Source: Udeniomyces pyricola
Taxonomy: Eukaryota > Basidiomycota > Tremellomycetes > Cystofilobasidiales > Mrakiaceae
Assembly (NCBI GenBank): GCA_039545295.1
Contig: BCIK01000016.1
Coordinates: forward strand, 248,001 to 312,000
DNA length: 64,000 nt
Reading direction: 5' to 3'
Shown here in pieces: positions 1-11,341 of the stretch. Under the pieces are notes generated by a model that had not been told where the DNA came from, searched no databases, and saw only the letters and a list, made by a program, of their open reading frames with translations. The position numbers and the translations under genes were made by a program. Position 1 is the first letter of the stretch; each line of letters begins with the position of its first letter.

Positions 1-2441
1 GGAGAAGCGAGTGGATTCAGAGGCGTTTGGTGTGAAGTCAGTTGTGGATTTGATTTCGCCTTCTTCGTGGGCGTCTTCACCTGCCGAAGCAGTTCTGTCT
101 TCTTCTTCTGCTTTGCCCTCTACTGCATCTCCTCCTACGACTCCAGCCAACCCGACTTCTCACCTCCAACCCGACCAAACTTCCTTATCCAACTACACCT
201 CTACCACTATCCCCACTGCATCGACGACGACGACGGCCACGACGACTTGTCCATCCCCACATACACCCTCCAGAGGGTTCCTCTCGCATGCCTCCAAATC
301 AGTCTCTCACAGCGCGAGTCTCGCGACGAGTCCTCGGTCAGCTCCTACTTCGGTCCGACCGGGTTCTCATCTCCGATCGCTCTCGGGATCCGTCATCGTC
401 GGCGTCAGCGGTGGTATCAGTAGTAGTACTGGTGATGGTGATCACAACAATCCACCCCACTTTCCTCCACCGCCATCGCAAGTCCAACTGCCAAGTACGC
501 CCTCGTCGAGGTTCTCACGCTTGTCGTCGACCGTCGCTTCGCCGACGAAACGGGGGAGTTTGTTGAGGAAACGACAGCCGTCTGATGGAAGTCGTATCAT
601 CACTATCAATACTACTACGGGACCGAGGATTCGTCAACAACCGAGGCCGAGTCATCGATCGTTCATGTTAGTGTCTGCATCTTCATCAATTCTTTTTCTT
701 CTTTTTGTGTCCTAGCCTTAACGCTCTTCCTCTCCCTTTCCTCCCTCTTCTCTGCTCCCTTCCTCCTCCCCTTCCTCGTCCCCCTCCTTTACTAGCCTCG
801 ACGTCCGAACTGACACGCTCGCGACACAGTTTTACATCATCCACTCTGCGCTGCTCCGAGCGATCGGTTCCGAAGAGATCGCCCGATCGCCCTCGCCTTG
901 GCTCGGCTCGGCCCGGCCCGGACAGGCGGACAGCTGGGAAAGTTACTTGAAGGAGAAAGCGGCGAGGAAAGTCGCAGCAGCAGCGGCAGTCACGGTGACG
1001 GGCGTGGAGGAAGGAGGCGAGATGAGACATCAGGCGTTGCTGCCACGCGTGTCGGACGTCGCGATGATGGAGGCGAGGTTTGAGTTGATGAAGCGGTGGG
1101 TCGAGACGGAATTGGTGAGTTTTGTTGAACGGATGGAGTTGGGTCTAACTGGGAGCTCGATGACGGGAAATGATTTGGGGAAGTACGAAGGGACTGTGAT
1201 TTCCTCTTGTACATTTACTTACCATCTGTGATTTTGCTTCCCCTGTATCAATCCTTATCCTTTTCTTCCCATCCTCATCATCATCTTTGTCTGCCCCTCT
1301 TCACCTTTGTCCTTATTTCCCGATCACAAAAAAAAAAACCAGGTCATCACCGAGAAAGCCGATCGCGTCGCCCTCGTTTCGCGCTTCATCAAACTCGCCT
1401 CGAAAGCCTACAACCTCAACGATCTCTTTACCTTTGTCGCTTTGATCGAGGGTCTTCTCATGGGTCTCGCAACGGCGTATCCGACGCCACCTCAACTGGT
1501 GCAAAAGAAGATTTGGAACAAGCTGTCGGGGTTCGAAGGGTTGACGTTTAGGGATATGAAGGCCGTCGTCGATGAAGCTGGCGAAGGGAGATGGCCGAGG
1601 CTGAGGGAGATCCATGGGAATGTCGTAGATGCGTATGGACCGTGGTTGGTTAGTCCGGAACGTGTTGGAGCAGTCACCTCGGTCAAAGGGGGGAGAGTTG
1701 GACTGGTTGGGCAGATGACACCGACGATGACGATGTCGTCGACGACGACGACGGGGAAGTTGTCGGTCGCGAGTAGTTTGGAGGGATCGGGGTTGGGAAG
1801 TACGTCTGGAGGAGTCGGAATCGAGAGACCTGTGGTCGGGTGTATTCCTTTCATGGGTGAGTTGTTTCTTCTTCTTCTTGTTCTTTTGTTCTCTTGTGTT
1901 TGACTCTTGTCATGCGTTCGCATAATCTCCCTGCAAACCGTTGGCGCTAACACACACACACATACCTTTTACCCTTTTCACGCTCATCCCCCACCCTCCC
2001 CCCTTCTCCTAGGCGTATTCATCCATGACCTCGCTCAACTCGACCAAACACCAACGTACTTCCACCCTCCTTCTTCCTCTTCGGCTTTCCCAACCGCTCC
2101 TTCGTCAATCGTCTCATCACGCCCATCACCGACGATGACGAACCAAGACCATCGCTCTTCGTCTTTCGCTTCTTCGTCTACCGCTGCCACTGGTGGTGAA
2201 AAGGATGGTCCCAATCCGTTGTTTACGCCGCTCATCAATGTTGAAAAAGCGACGCAACGCGCGAGAATGTACGTCGTTTTTCTGCCCCCCCTCCCTCCCC
2301 CCCCCCGGATCCCGAAGCTCCGAGCTAGCTTTTTTCGGCATCGGTCGATCTTTGGGAACTTACTTGACTTGGGATTTTGTTTTCTCTTTCTTTCTTCTCT
2401 TTTCTTTCCTCTTCCTGGTCTCTTCCTCCCTTCCTTGCCCT

Positions 2442-2501
<60 letters not shown>

Positions 2502-2940
2502 AAAAAAATATATACACACACATACACACGTATAGACTGAGGGAACTGATCTTGTTCAAGACGTTGACGTCGGATGAAGCGTTCGAACCGGATCCCGTCG
2601 CGTACAGACCTTGTCTCAAACTCGTCGGTGAGTGATCCCCCACCCCGACTTCGGAAACACATCTACCCAACACGTTTCCCGACAGACCCCTTGTTTCGCT
2701 CTCGCTGTGTGTGTGATGGAAGAACCAGAAAGAGAGGAAGGGGAGGGGAAAGGGAGGGGAAGGGGGAAGAAGGGGTCTTGGCATTTGTTCGATGTTCGCT
2801 CCTTTGTGAGGGTTGCGATGACTAACGCATCGGGAAAACACTTTCCTTTCCTTCCTTCCTCTCTTCATCACCTTCTTCGTTTTTTATTCTTAGCCCTTCC
2901 TCGGGATTTCATCTCGACCCTGTTTGATCACCGGCCTTGA
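1..2940 (+). CDS. RasGEF (CDC25-type) domain protein, 5' end outside window
   Basis: Guanine-nucleotide exchange factor of the CDC25 family, expected to load GTP on a Ras-like GTPase at membranes. Exons read as <1-666, 796-1114, 1343-1856, 2013-2268 and 2536-2627, with a probable last exon 2894-2940. All junctions keep frame with GT-AG borders. Exon 1 is Ser/Thr/Pro-rich linker. The RasGEF fold begins near 800 (DTLATQFYIIHSALL) and runs through the helix ALVSRFIKLASKAYNLNDLF, the segment IPFMGVFIHDLAQLDQTP spanning the third intron, and PLINVEKATQRARI. The stop depends on whether the last GTGAGT at 2628 is used: if not, the protein ends at 2635. An N-terminal SH3 or RasGEF-N region, common in this family, would lie upstream. 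The family call is firm; the Ras target is unknown. Confidence 0.85.
2447..2499. repeat. 53-nt uninterrupted poly-C tract in a RasGEF intron
   Basis: A run of 53 C, followed by eight A and a CA/TA-rich stretch, fills the intron between 2269 and 2535. It could form i-motif or G-quadruplex structures, and its exact length may be an assembly estimate. Confidence 0.95.
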
Positions 2941-4358
2941 AAAGCATGGGCTGACGATACCTAGAAGATGGGACATTAAAACGCTAGACCCAAAACCCGA
3001 TTCATCGGCCGAATAGCGTTTTTTGGCCTCTTCTCTTTCTTCTCTTACTCTCGTTCACCTTCATTCAAACAAACGAACCCGTTATATAACCACAAGACAC
3101 GGAATCAACCCCCCTCCTCCCCTCCACTCCCCCTTTACTACCCTACAAAAATTGAACAACTAAAATCTCTTCATTCCGATCATGTCGATCGACAGCTTCA
3201 CCTTCGTATTACATCACCCTTTTTCGTTCTTCCCCCTTTTTTTTTTTTTTTTTTTTTGACATCTTCAATCATTCATCATCCAACCACCACGATCTTTGTA
3301 ACCACTCGAAACCAAACAAAACAAAAAGATACTTTTCCCTTACATCTTGCACGCTCCTTTGCTTCTGATAAATAACTAAACAACTACATAATCACCATTT
3401 CACGTTTTTCATATCTTCTCGAGTCTATCTAGATCCCCTAGCCCCCCTCCCCCTCCCCCTTCTGCCCCCCGGATCTGCCTTGCCTGCCCGCCTGCCTGCC
3501 TATCCAGGGAACTTTCTTTGCTTTCTTTTTCCTTTCTTTGTTTTATTTCTTTTTCGATGATCATCCATGACGACTTCATGACACACACACACCCTCCCCC
3601 CCCCCCNTCCCTTTACCTTCTTCTTTTCTTTCTCCTTGCCCCTTTTTTTCCCCACCTTTCGACTCCTCGATCTGCAGGAACAACAAGTACACAATCACCA
3701 GCTCATGATCATCTCCAACGCCATGACTTGGCCGTCCGATCCTCGATCTCCTATATAAAACAAATTCTCTCTCTTGACACTCTCGCGCTAAGGATCTGTC
3801 CCTTCATCTTCCACGGTCATGCTGGACAGAAGATCGAACAGAGTCTTTGGAAAGAAAATGCCATACAAATCCGGGAGGAACCGAAACTGGATCGGAGGAG
3901 TAAAAGAAAGAAGAAGAAGAAGAAAAAGATGGAAAAAAAAAGGTGGGCTGCATGGAAGAAAGGGTTGGGTTCTCTCAATTCCCAAAGAGAATCGATACGA
4001 GAGAAAGAAAGAGAGAGAGAGAGACGTAGACGAACAATAGGGAAAACGAGATAAAAGTGGAATATAAAAAGAAGGCGCAGGGAAACGCGCCACCAATGTC
4101 GTTTGATAAGAAGAAAGGACAAAAGAAGAAACCAAAACCAAGAAACCCTTCAGGAATCGAATGACTAACGTTGATTTTCTCTCTCGAGACCCTTCGGATA
4201 TGTTTCTTTTCCCTCATGATTCTATATAAAACAAGCAAGACAAAACAAAACGAACTAGCCTCTCAGGAGAATGACTTTCATCTCTCTCTCTCTTCTCTCT
4301 TCCCTCTCCTCCTTCCATTATTCTCCGCCACTCGATCAACGCGGCGCCCCTGTCCTAA
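2941..4358. other. Intergenic DNA between convergent genes
   Basis: No supported gene. It lies between the 3' ends of the RasGEF and Spf1 genes. It is pyrimidine-rich with a poly-T run near 3238-3257, an AC repeat and a C run containing one N (3607), and GA-rich DNA at 3900-4030. Short open frames here are compositional. Confidence 0.6.
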
Positions 4359-7300
4359 TCACTGGTCCTTCTTCTCCTCCACCTCGAGCGCCTTAGCGGC
4401 TTCCTCAAGCCGTCTTCTCTCTTCCCGTCGCTCCCGACCTCGGGTGACGAGTTCCTTGGGCTCCAAATCGGCAAAAGCCGCTTTGCAGCCCTTTTCGATG
4501 AGGAAGCAGCCCGCAAAGTCGGCGAGCATGACGAGCGTCAACGTCGTTCGGAACTAAACGGAACCACCATTTGACCAAGAGAGAGAAGAGGAAATTTCAA
4601 AGAGAGAAAATAAACAAGACGATGAAATGGAGATGTACGATCAGTAAAAGAACGTGCGGCCAAGGATGAAACTTCTCCCTAACGCGATATGTTCAAGGCC
4701 CTTACCCTAGTCGACATCGGAACGAGCTGGAGCCACTTGTTAACTTCAGGGAAGAAGTCAACAGAACCGTTGTAAGCGACAGCGACGACGCCGAGGAGTC
4801 CATAGTACAAGGGAGGGTTCTCCGAGATACCCTCTCGGAACGGTCGGCCTTGGAAGTTGATGGCAAACGTCGAGACTTGCTGGGAAAGACCAAGCAGGTA
4901 GATGGCCGTGTTAAGCAGGGAAGGCTCGAATTTGGCATCTAGGTCAATGACGCCACGGCTGAAGCAGGGAAGAGAGTTGGCAAGATAAGCAAAACGGTAT
5001 GAGTCATGAGATCCGCTGCGCACCAAAAGCGAGAGAGGAAGAAGAGGGAGCTAGGGGAGAGGTGGGAACGTTTTACGCACTCCTCAAGCGATTTCGACAG
5101 AATCGTCATGTAGAGCAACGCGGCGATGTGGATCGCAAATTGAAGCAAGACCGAAAGAAGGACGTAGAGGTTAAGAATGTTGCCAAGCGGTCGCTCTCGG
5201 GACAACTTTTCGACGGGCTGTTGGAAGTCAAGAAGAGAAGGAAAAATAAAAGAGTCACACCGTCAGATTGTGGACCAAGCGACAAGGCTCCACGGCGAGC
5301 ATGACCGTCGAGGCGTCGCTTACCTTGGCTCGCGAGATGCAGAGGAAGCAGACGCTCATGAGCATGCCAGTGATAGTGACCTATCGAAGCGAAATCGAAG
5401 CGAAAGGCATTCAAACAGCACGTCAGCCATTGTCTATCCTCGAGATAGTTGTCTCACCAGTGACAAGGTGCGATGTAAAAGACTTGCCTGATAGTCGCCA
5501 AACTTGATGCCGTCGAGGTACTGAACCGAGAGCGAGTAGGCCGTGATGAGGCAGTTAAGGGCAAGAATCTTGTACATTTGAATCGTCGCGACGAGCGTGC
5601 ATCGACCTTGACGGATGATGTGAGTGACTAAAGAGAGGTGAAGAGGGGGTACACAGAATGGCGTAAGCATGTGAAACACTTTTTCTTCCGGTGAGTGAAA
5701 AAGTTCAAGAGCGTCATGATACGTACTGGCAGAGACGTTGGACAGCTTGGAGGTAAAGGGGGCAGCGCACGAAGCGTCTCCAAGCTTGATCTTGGGGGGC
5801 TCGTTTCCGTCGTCAACCTCGGCAAGCTTATCGGTGATGGAGGCCAGATCGAACTGGCAAGGGGAGAATAGGATAACCGTCGACAGTGAGTCAGCCAACT
5901 GATCGACACGGTTTGTGAGGAAGCGAGAATCACGTCAAGCTCACCCTCTCCATAGGATTCTTTTTCCTCGCAACAGCCTGACCTTCCATGGCTTTTTGCT
6001 GAGCGACAACAAGCTCTGGGTAGACGTCCCTGATGGCGACAGGAACGGGTGGTGGGGGCTGGTTGAACCGGGACGAGATGTTGACTTGCTGCTCGTAAAC
6101 CTTCTTGATGCGTTCATTCTTCTGGAACTCAGCAATCTTCTTGAGGTCATCAGCCGAGCCGTCGAGCAAAGCGACACCGATGTGAGCCTGCTTTAGCGCG
6201 CCAACATCATTGGTACCGTCACCAGCCATGAGAGTCGTGAAGCCGAGGGTTTTGAAAGTCGAGAGGATGAACTCCTTTTGCGAGGGCGAGACTCGAGCGT
6301 AGACCCAAGTGTGCTGGATGAGATCGAGCCAGGATGGAAGGGCCTCGTACTGCTTGAGGGCGACGCCGGTGATACAGATATCGTACTTGGCGAAAAGTGC
6401 CTTATCAAAGGGAGCAGAAGGAACGACGGGGATGATGATAGACTCATCGACCGATCGCCAGACGAGATCTGGAGGGAACGGTGTGTAAAAACAACCCGAT
6501 CAGACGACGTTGAAGAATGCTGGGGTTTCAGCTCGAATCGACAGCAAAGAAAGAGAAATGAAACCACTTACCCGACTCGTCAGTTGATCCCTCCTTAACA
6601 TCGAGAATGAGGACGTCCCGGTCGACAATCTCGACCTCTCGCGCGACATGAACGGCAGTGAGCGGGTTATCTCCAGTAATCATGATGCACTGTTGGTTCC
6701 TCCGCATGCGGGTTAGCGACTGTTCCATAACCATTCAGAGCAGAAGGGAACGAGATGAGAGGGGAAACGGAAGCAAGACTTACTCGGTGCGAAGAGTCAG
6801 CGAGCATCTTGAGCGATTCAACAGCATCAGGCTTGAGAGGGCAGTGGAACACAAGGAAGCCCGCAAACTCGAGGTTGCTCTCGACCTTGGCTCGGTCAAG
6901 GTGATTAATCTGCATGGCGTGATGAAAGAATGGAAAAGGGGTAGAGCAGAAGCAGAGGGACGGAATCAGACATGGTTCTCTCAATTCTGGAAGGACTGGT
7001 GATCATGTACATGGAACCGAAAACTAAGGATTCACCTCGTTGACAGACATGGCCGGCATTTCTTTCTGGCCGAGGGCAAGAACTCGGCTTCCCCGTCGCG
7101 TAAAGTACTTGTACGTCTCGTCATAATCGGCCGGCACGTTCGCGTACATCTTTTTGAGCGTCTCGGGTGCGCCCTTGACGGAGACTACCGTCGTGAGCTT
7201 CTTCTTGGCCTGGGGTGAGTCTGAGACAACAGAGACGGTGGACATTCGCTTGAGGGCGGACGAGAACTGGAATCGACGCTTGACGGAAATCTTGGCCGAG

Positions 7301-9892
7301 TGATCGGTGGTGGTAGCCTCCTTGGGCAAGATGACATCACCTGCCAAAGCATTCGTGCGAGATAGCAGGTCAGTCCAGCGATAAACATGCAGACAGCGAA
7401 TGACTTTAATGAGACGTACCTTTAGCAACCTCCCAACCGAGAGCCTCAAGCGTAGTCTTCTCCATAGGATCTCCCACGACCTGGCCATCCTCGAGAATGA
7501 CGAGGGCGTGCGAAGACGCAAGGGTCAACGTCGTCTCGCGAGGAGTCTCGACAATGGGAACCAGGCTCTTGAGATTTGAGGGACTGGTCGATAGAAACAT
7601 AGAACTCGGTGATGAGCCAGGTGCCAAACACTCGACAAAGTTATGGGAACGGATTTGCTCACTCAATACCAGCGATACCTTCGACGACCAAGTCTTCTCC
7701 CGTGATCGTTCCTGTCTTATCGAAACAGCAGACATCAACACGACCAGCGAACGAGATTCGGAACGGCTCCGTGCAGAAGATGGCTGGACGGAGATGCATA
7801 TCGTGTTTCAGCGTGAGGTGGACAGTGAAAGGGTAACAGAACCGGGCTAAGGCGTGGAAGCTCACCGTATTTCGAGAGAGCAACGAGCGAAGCATTGACA
7901 GCCATCGAAAGCTCCATGGGAAGCTCAGGAGGAACGACGGAAGTGACAATGAGCACACAATCGAGGAGAAGTTTAGACTTCTTCATGCCCTTCTCGACAC
8001 CTATAGCAACGGATGACGACGATGCACGATATGTAAGCATCAGGCTGGCCGTGAGATGGTCAAAACAAAACGACACGACATACCATGGATCCAGACGTAA
8101 GCCGAAGCGGCGATGGCAAAGAGGAGGAGGAAACCAATGAAGACGAAAGACTCAAGGTTGCCGGCAGTGACGGCCTCGGTAGAGAAGATCATAGTTCGGA
8201 CCAGCTTTCCTTGAGTCGTGCCGAAGCCAGTTCGAAGAACTACAGCCATGCATCCTCCATCAGGAGCTAAAGAGATAGGCAATAAAAAAAAGCGGATAGT
8301 GTATCAGCATGACGTCTTGGCCAGGCTCAGCAGAGAAGGGAGATTAGGGAAGACGCACCCTTGAGACCACCCTCGAGCTCTCCCGGCTTGACCTGAAGAG
8401 CCTTGGTACCACTAAAGAGGACATTGTTCCTGTCGGCTCCCTCCATATCAAGTCGATCCTCGCCCTCTCGCAATTCGATAGACTCCTTGAGAAGCGGGGT
8501 TGACTCGCCCGAGAGCATGGCCTCGTTGACGATAGCAGTACCCGACTGGATGATGAGGTCGCATGGAATGGCCGAGTCGTCCTTGGTTCGAACTGAAGAA
8601 GCAAGGTTGGGGTCTGTGTCAGCACCGTTCGATGGATTGAGGGATTACATGACACGAGATTGAACGGGAACGAACCGATCGAAACGAGATCTCCAGGAAC
8701 AAGCTCGGACGAGATGATCTCGACCCACTTGGAGTCCCGGTAGACGTTAACGTTGTAAGGAGGGACGGACATGGTCCTGAACTCGGTCAAAGTTCGGACT
8801 CGCTGCGAAGATCGCGGCGGGGGAAGCACGTTCCATGTTGGGTTAACTTAGCGTCGAGATGGCCTGGATGAACCTCTTCACGGAGCAAGCTCGATGGAGA
8901 CGCACCTGGAAAACGACGGTACATTCGAAGACGACCAGCATAAATCCGGTGAAAAGGGAGTAGTACCAGTACTCGTCGAGACACCACAGAGCGACGCAAA
9001 AGATTTGGAAGACAAAGAACGGGGCAACGGCGTGCTCGGCAAAGAGCTCGGTGAAGCTCGGGATGGGGATCTCGCACAAGTTCTTGCCATACTCCTCAGA
9101 CAACGTTGGGACCGAGACAGGCGAGGGCTCGGTTGTCGTGGACAATCCGCGAGAGGCTTGGTAGTCGGACAACGGGGGGAGCGAGTCGCACGGGTAAGGG
9201 ATCGGGGTGAAGGCCGAGGTCAGGGACGAATAGAGGTATGTATCCTTCTGGTAGGAGAACGAGTAAGTAGCTGATCCGTCGTAGGGAGACTGGTTTGGGG
9301 ACAACAAAAGCAGATAGTAGTTAGTGAGCCAGACCTAGAACGGGGCCCCCAGGGCGGCGAAATGAATGTGAGGTACACGTACAGGCTTCGTGAGGAGCGG
9401 GACAATCTCTCCCTTGCCTCGATGCTTGGCCGGAATGACTTGAACCAGGGAAGCGGTCTCGAGGGATTGAGCCTATCGTATCCAGCGTAACACCATAGGC
9501 CGACGATCATAAAAAGCGTCAGCATGGGTCTACCCTGCCGACCTCCCTACCCGTTTATCGGCGACCGGATCGATTTGCCACAATTCAGGTAAGCTCCGAC
9601 TCACCGGCCAGCACGTGATACGAGCTCTCATAGCAACGCTCCATCGGGTCAAGAGGAAACTGAGGGCGTGTCCTAGACCAAGCAGAACGCAGGCCAAGAA
9701 AGTCCACTCCTCCGACTTGAGCCACGAGTCGTACTTGACGTAGTAGGCATACGCGAGGACGGGGTAAAGCGAAAGGAAGGGGAGCGCGTAGAGATGCGAC
9801 CAGACCGGGAGAGGATTATAGACGCGAAGGGTGGTGATTTCGGGCGATGAGACGCTGTGTAGGTTCCGAATGAGATCAGGATGGGAAGGCAT
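4359..9892 (-). CDS. SPF1: P5A-type ATPase of the endoplasmic reticulum (Spf1/ATP13A1)
   Basis: P5A P-type ATPase that removes mis-inserted transmembrane helices from the ER membrane. About 19 exons encode roughly 1,235 residues, a normal length. In order: N-terminal membrane domain ([20 protein letters not shown], 9700s); [17 protein letters not shown] near 9400, typical of P5[21 protein letters not shown] near 9000; actuator loop [12 protein letters not shown] (8500s); the P5A signature PPELPMELS in TM4 (7920s); phosphorylation motif DKTGT (7715s); KGAPE (7170s); and hinge [12 protein letters not shown] (6210s). The C-terminal TM bundle ends at a charged EEKKDQ tail. The first exons are 9605-9892 and 9383-9472, both phase 0. 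ATG 9892 is chosen because the following sequence aligns with the usual N-terminus; an in-frame ATG at 9943 is possible. All catalytic motifs are intact. Confidence 0.95.
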
Positions 9893-10740
9893 GTGATACA
9901 ACGTGATCAGAATGGGGCAGAAAGAGTAGCAAACGTCAGCCACACCGTCGAAATGTGTAGGACGCGGGTGGACAAGGTGTGAGCAGCTGATCGGTGGGGA
10001 TGAAGACGAGCGGCTGGCGGTATCGAGTAGGGTGCGTCGACTTGATTGAGAGGTGATGGATTTGTTGGTGATGGAATAAAAAGGAGCTGGTCATAGACAC
10101 TGCATCGGTGGTGGCAAGCACGAGAATGGAAAGAAAGCGACAAGAAGGGGAAGACAAGGCGAAAGACGAACCCGACGGATGCCCTGGTTGTGAGTGAGGA
10201 GGTAAGGAAGCGGTTGAAAGGTGAGATCAAAGTTGTCAGTACTCGAAGCAGAGGAGCGATTGGAGGAAGGGACAATGGGACGATGGGACATTGCCCTCAC
10301 ATGATGTCTGGGGTGGAGACGTGTAGGCGTTGGTGGAAGAGAGATGCTGCTGGATGGGGCGACTGGCAAGGGCGCGCGTGAATGCCAGCGAAACGTCGAG
10401 GCGCGTGCGAAGTGCCGGATCGGACAAGACTTGCACAAATTCGCATCACAAATATTAATAATCATGCAATAAAACAATCTTGACTTATATCATACTGCCC
10501 ATCTCGTTTTCGTTTGACTCTCGATTGCCCGGCCAGGTCTAATTATCACGTGGATCTGATTCAAGCACACCCATCATACCCATCCATCTCATGCTTGCAT
10601 CTGGAGAGATAACCCCAGAGATTCGTCCAATACGCTCATGATCGACAACAGCGCGCGCCACGACAGGCTGACAGGAGGAATCGAAAAAGGGCAAGTCGGA
10701 GGAAATGGGGGATCACATGCGAGATCTCGTATGACCGCAC
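9893..10740. other. Spf1 upstream region
   Basis: 5' flank of the minus-strand Spf1 gene and of whatever begins on the plus strand near 10.75 kb. Open frames on the minus strand (for example 9907-10275) show no recognised domain and may include 5' UTR. No clear TATA box or repeat was seen. Confidence 0.4.
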
Positions 10741-11341
10741 ACTCTAAATGACGACCCCACAATATACATTCCTTCCCTTCCCTTCCCGCACTTCTAAGCT
10801 TCTCGTCTGCCTCTTCCACCTTGGATCTCAACGCTCACCTCGTCGTTCTTCGCGACAACCTCCCCATCAACCTCGTCCCTATTCTCCCACGTCAAACCCA
10901 TGCTCTCCGTATCCCTTCCTGATGGCATTCTGCGCTGGACTGTCATCTACCCGCTGGTTTGCCTCTGCGCGACGATGATGACCCTCACGACCGCACGTCC
11001 TGATCCCTCCAACCTATACCTCTTCCAGCCGACCTGAGTGGACCACAGAGCATGGAACTTGAACGAACCTAAATCCTTCTCTCTTCGCATCCACTTCGTC
11101 AACCCCTCCTTCGCTACAGATACTTGAACGCATCTCCGACCGCCGCGAGGAAAGCAAATCAAAGAGAATGATAACTCAGCCCGCATCCTCTCGGGTTCGT
11201 CTTCATCGTCTCTTGCTTGCCATTTTGCGAGGTGGTCGCTTGTCCAACAAGCTTAGAGATCCTTGACTTGGTAGTTTCACCAGACTGACTGACGCTATGG
11301 ACTTGATTGGCTATCGGCCCTTTCCGCTAATTTGCTCGCAG
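10741..11341 (+). other. Unresolved coding-like segment, possible 5' exons of the next gene or a broken gene
   Basis: Several protein-like segments occur on the plus strand in different frames with no convincing short introns between them. Examples are LDLNAHLVVLRDNLPINLVP (about 10830), a hydrophobic stretch WTVIYPLVCLCATMMTL (about 10945), then after an in-frame TGA (11036) LNEPKSFSLRIHFVNPSFAT (about 11070), and GFVFIVSCLPFCEVV (about 11200). A good 3' splice site (GCTAAT, then CGCAG at 11341) leads into the next exon, so at least part of this may be 5' coding sequence of that gene. No family is recognised. A minus-strand open frame at 10947-11186 competes but has no recognised content. 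Confidence 0.35.

Noticed and set aside
2035..2871. Long minus-strand ORF with poly-Gly
   Set aside because: It is antisense to the RasGEF gene and the Gly run is only the poly-C tract read backwards.
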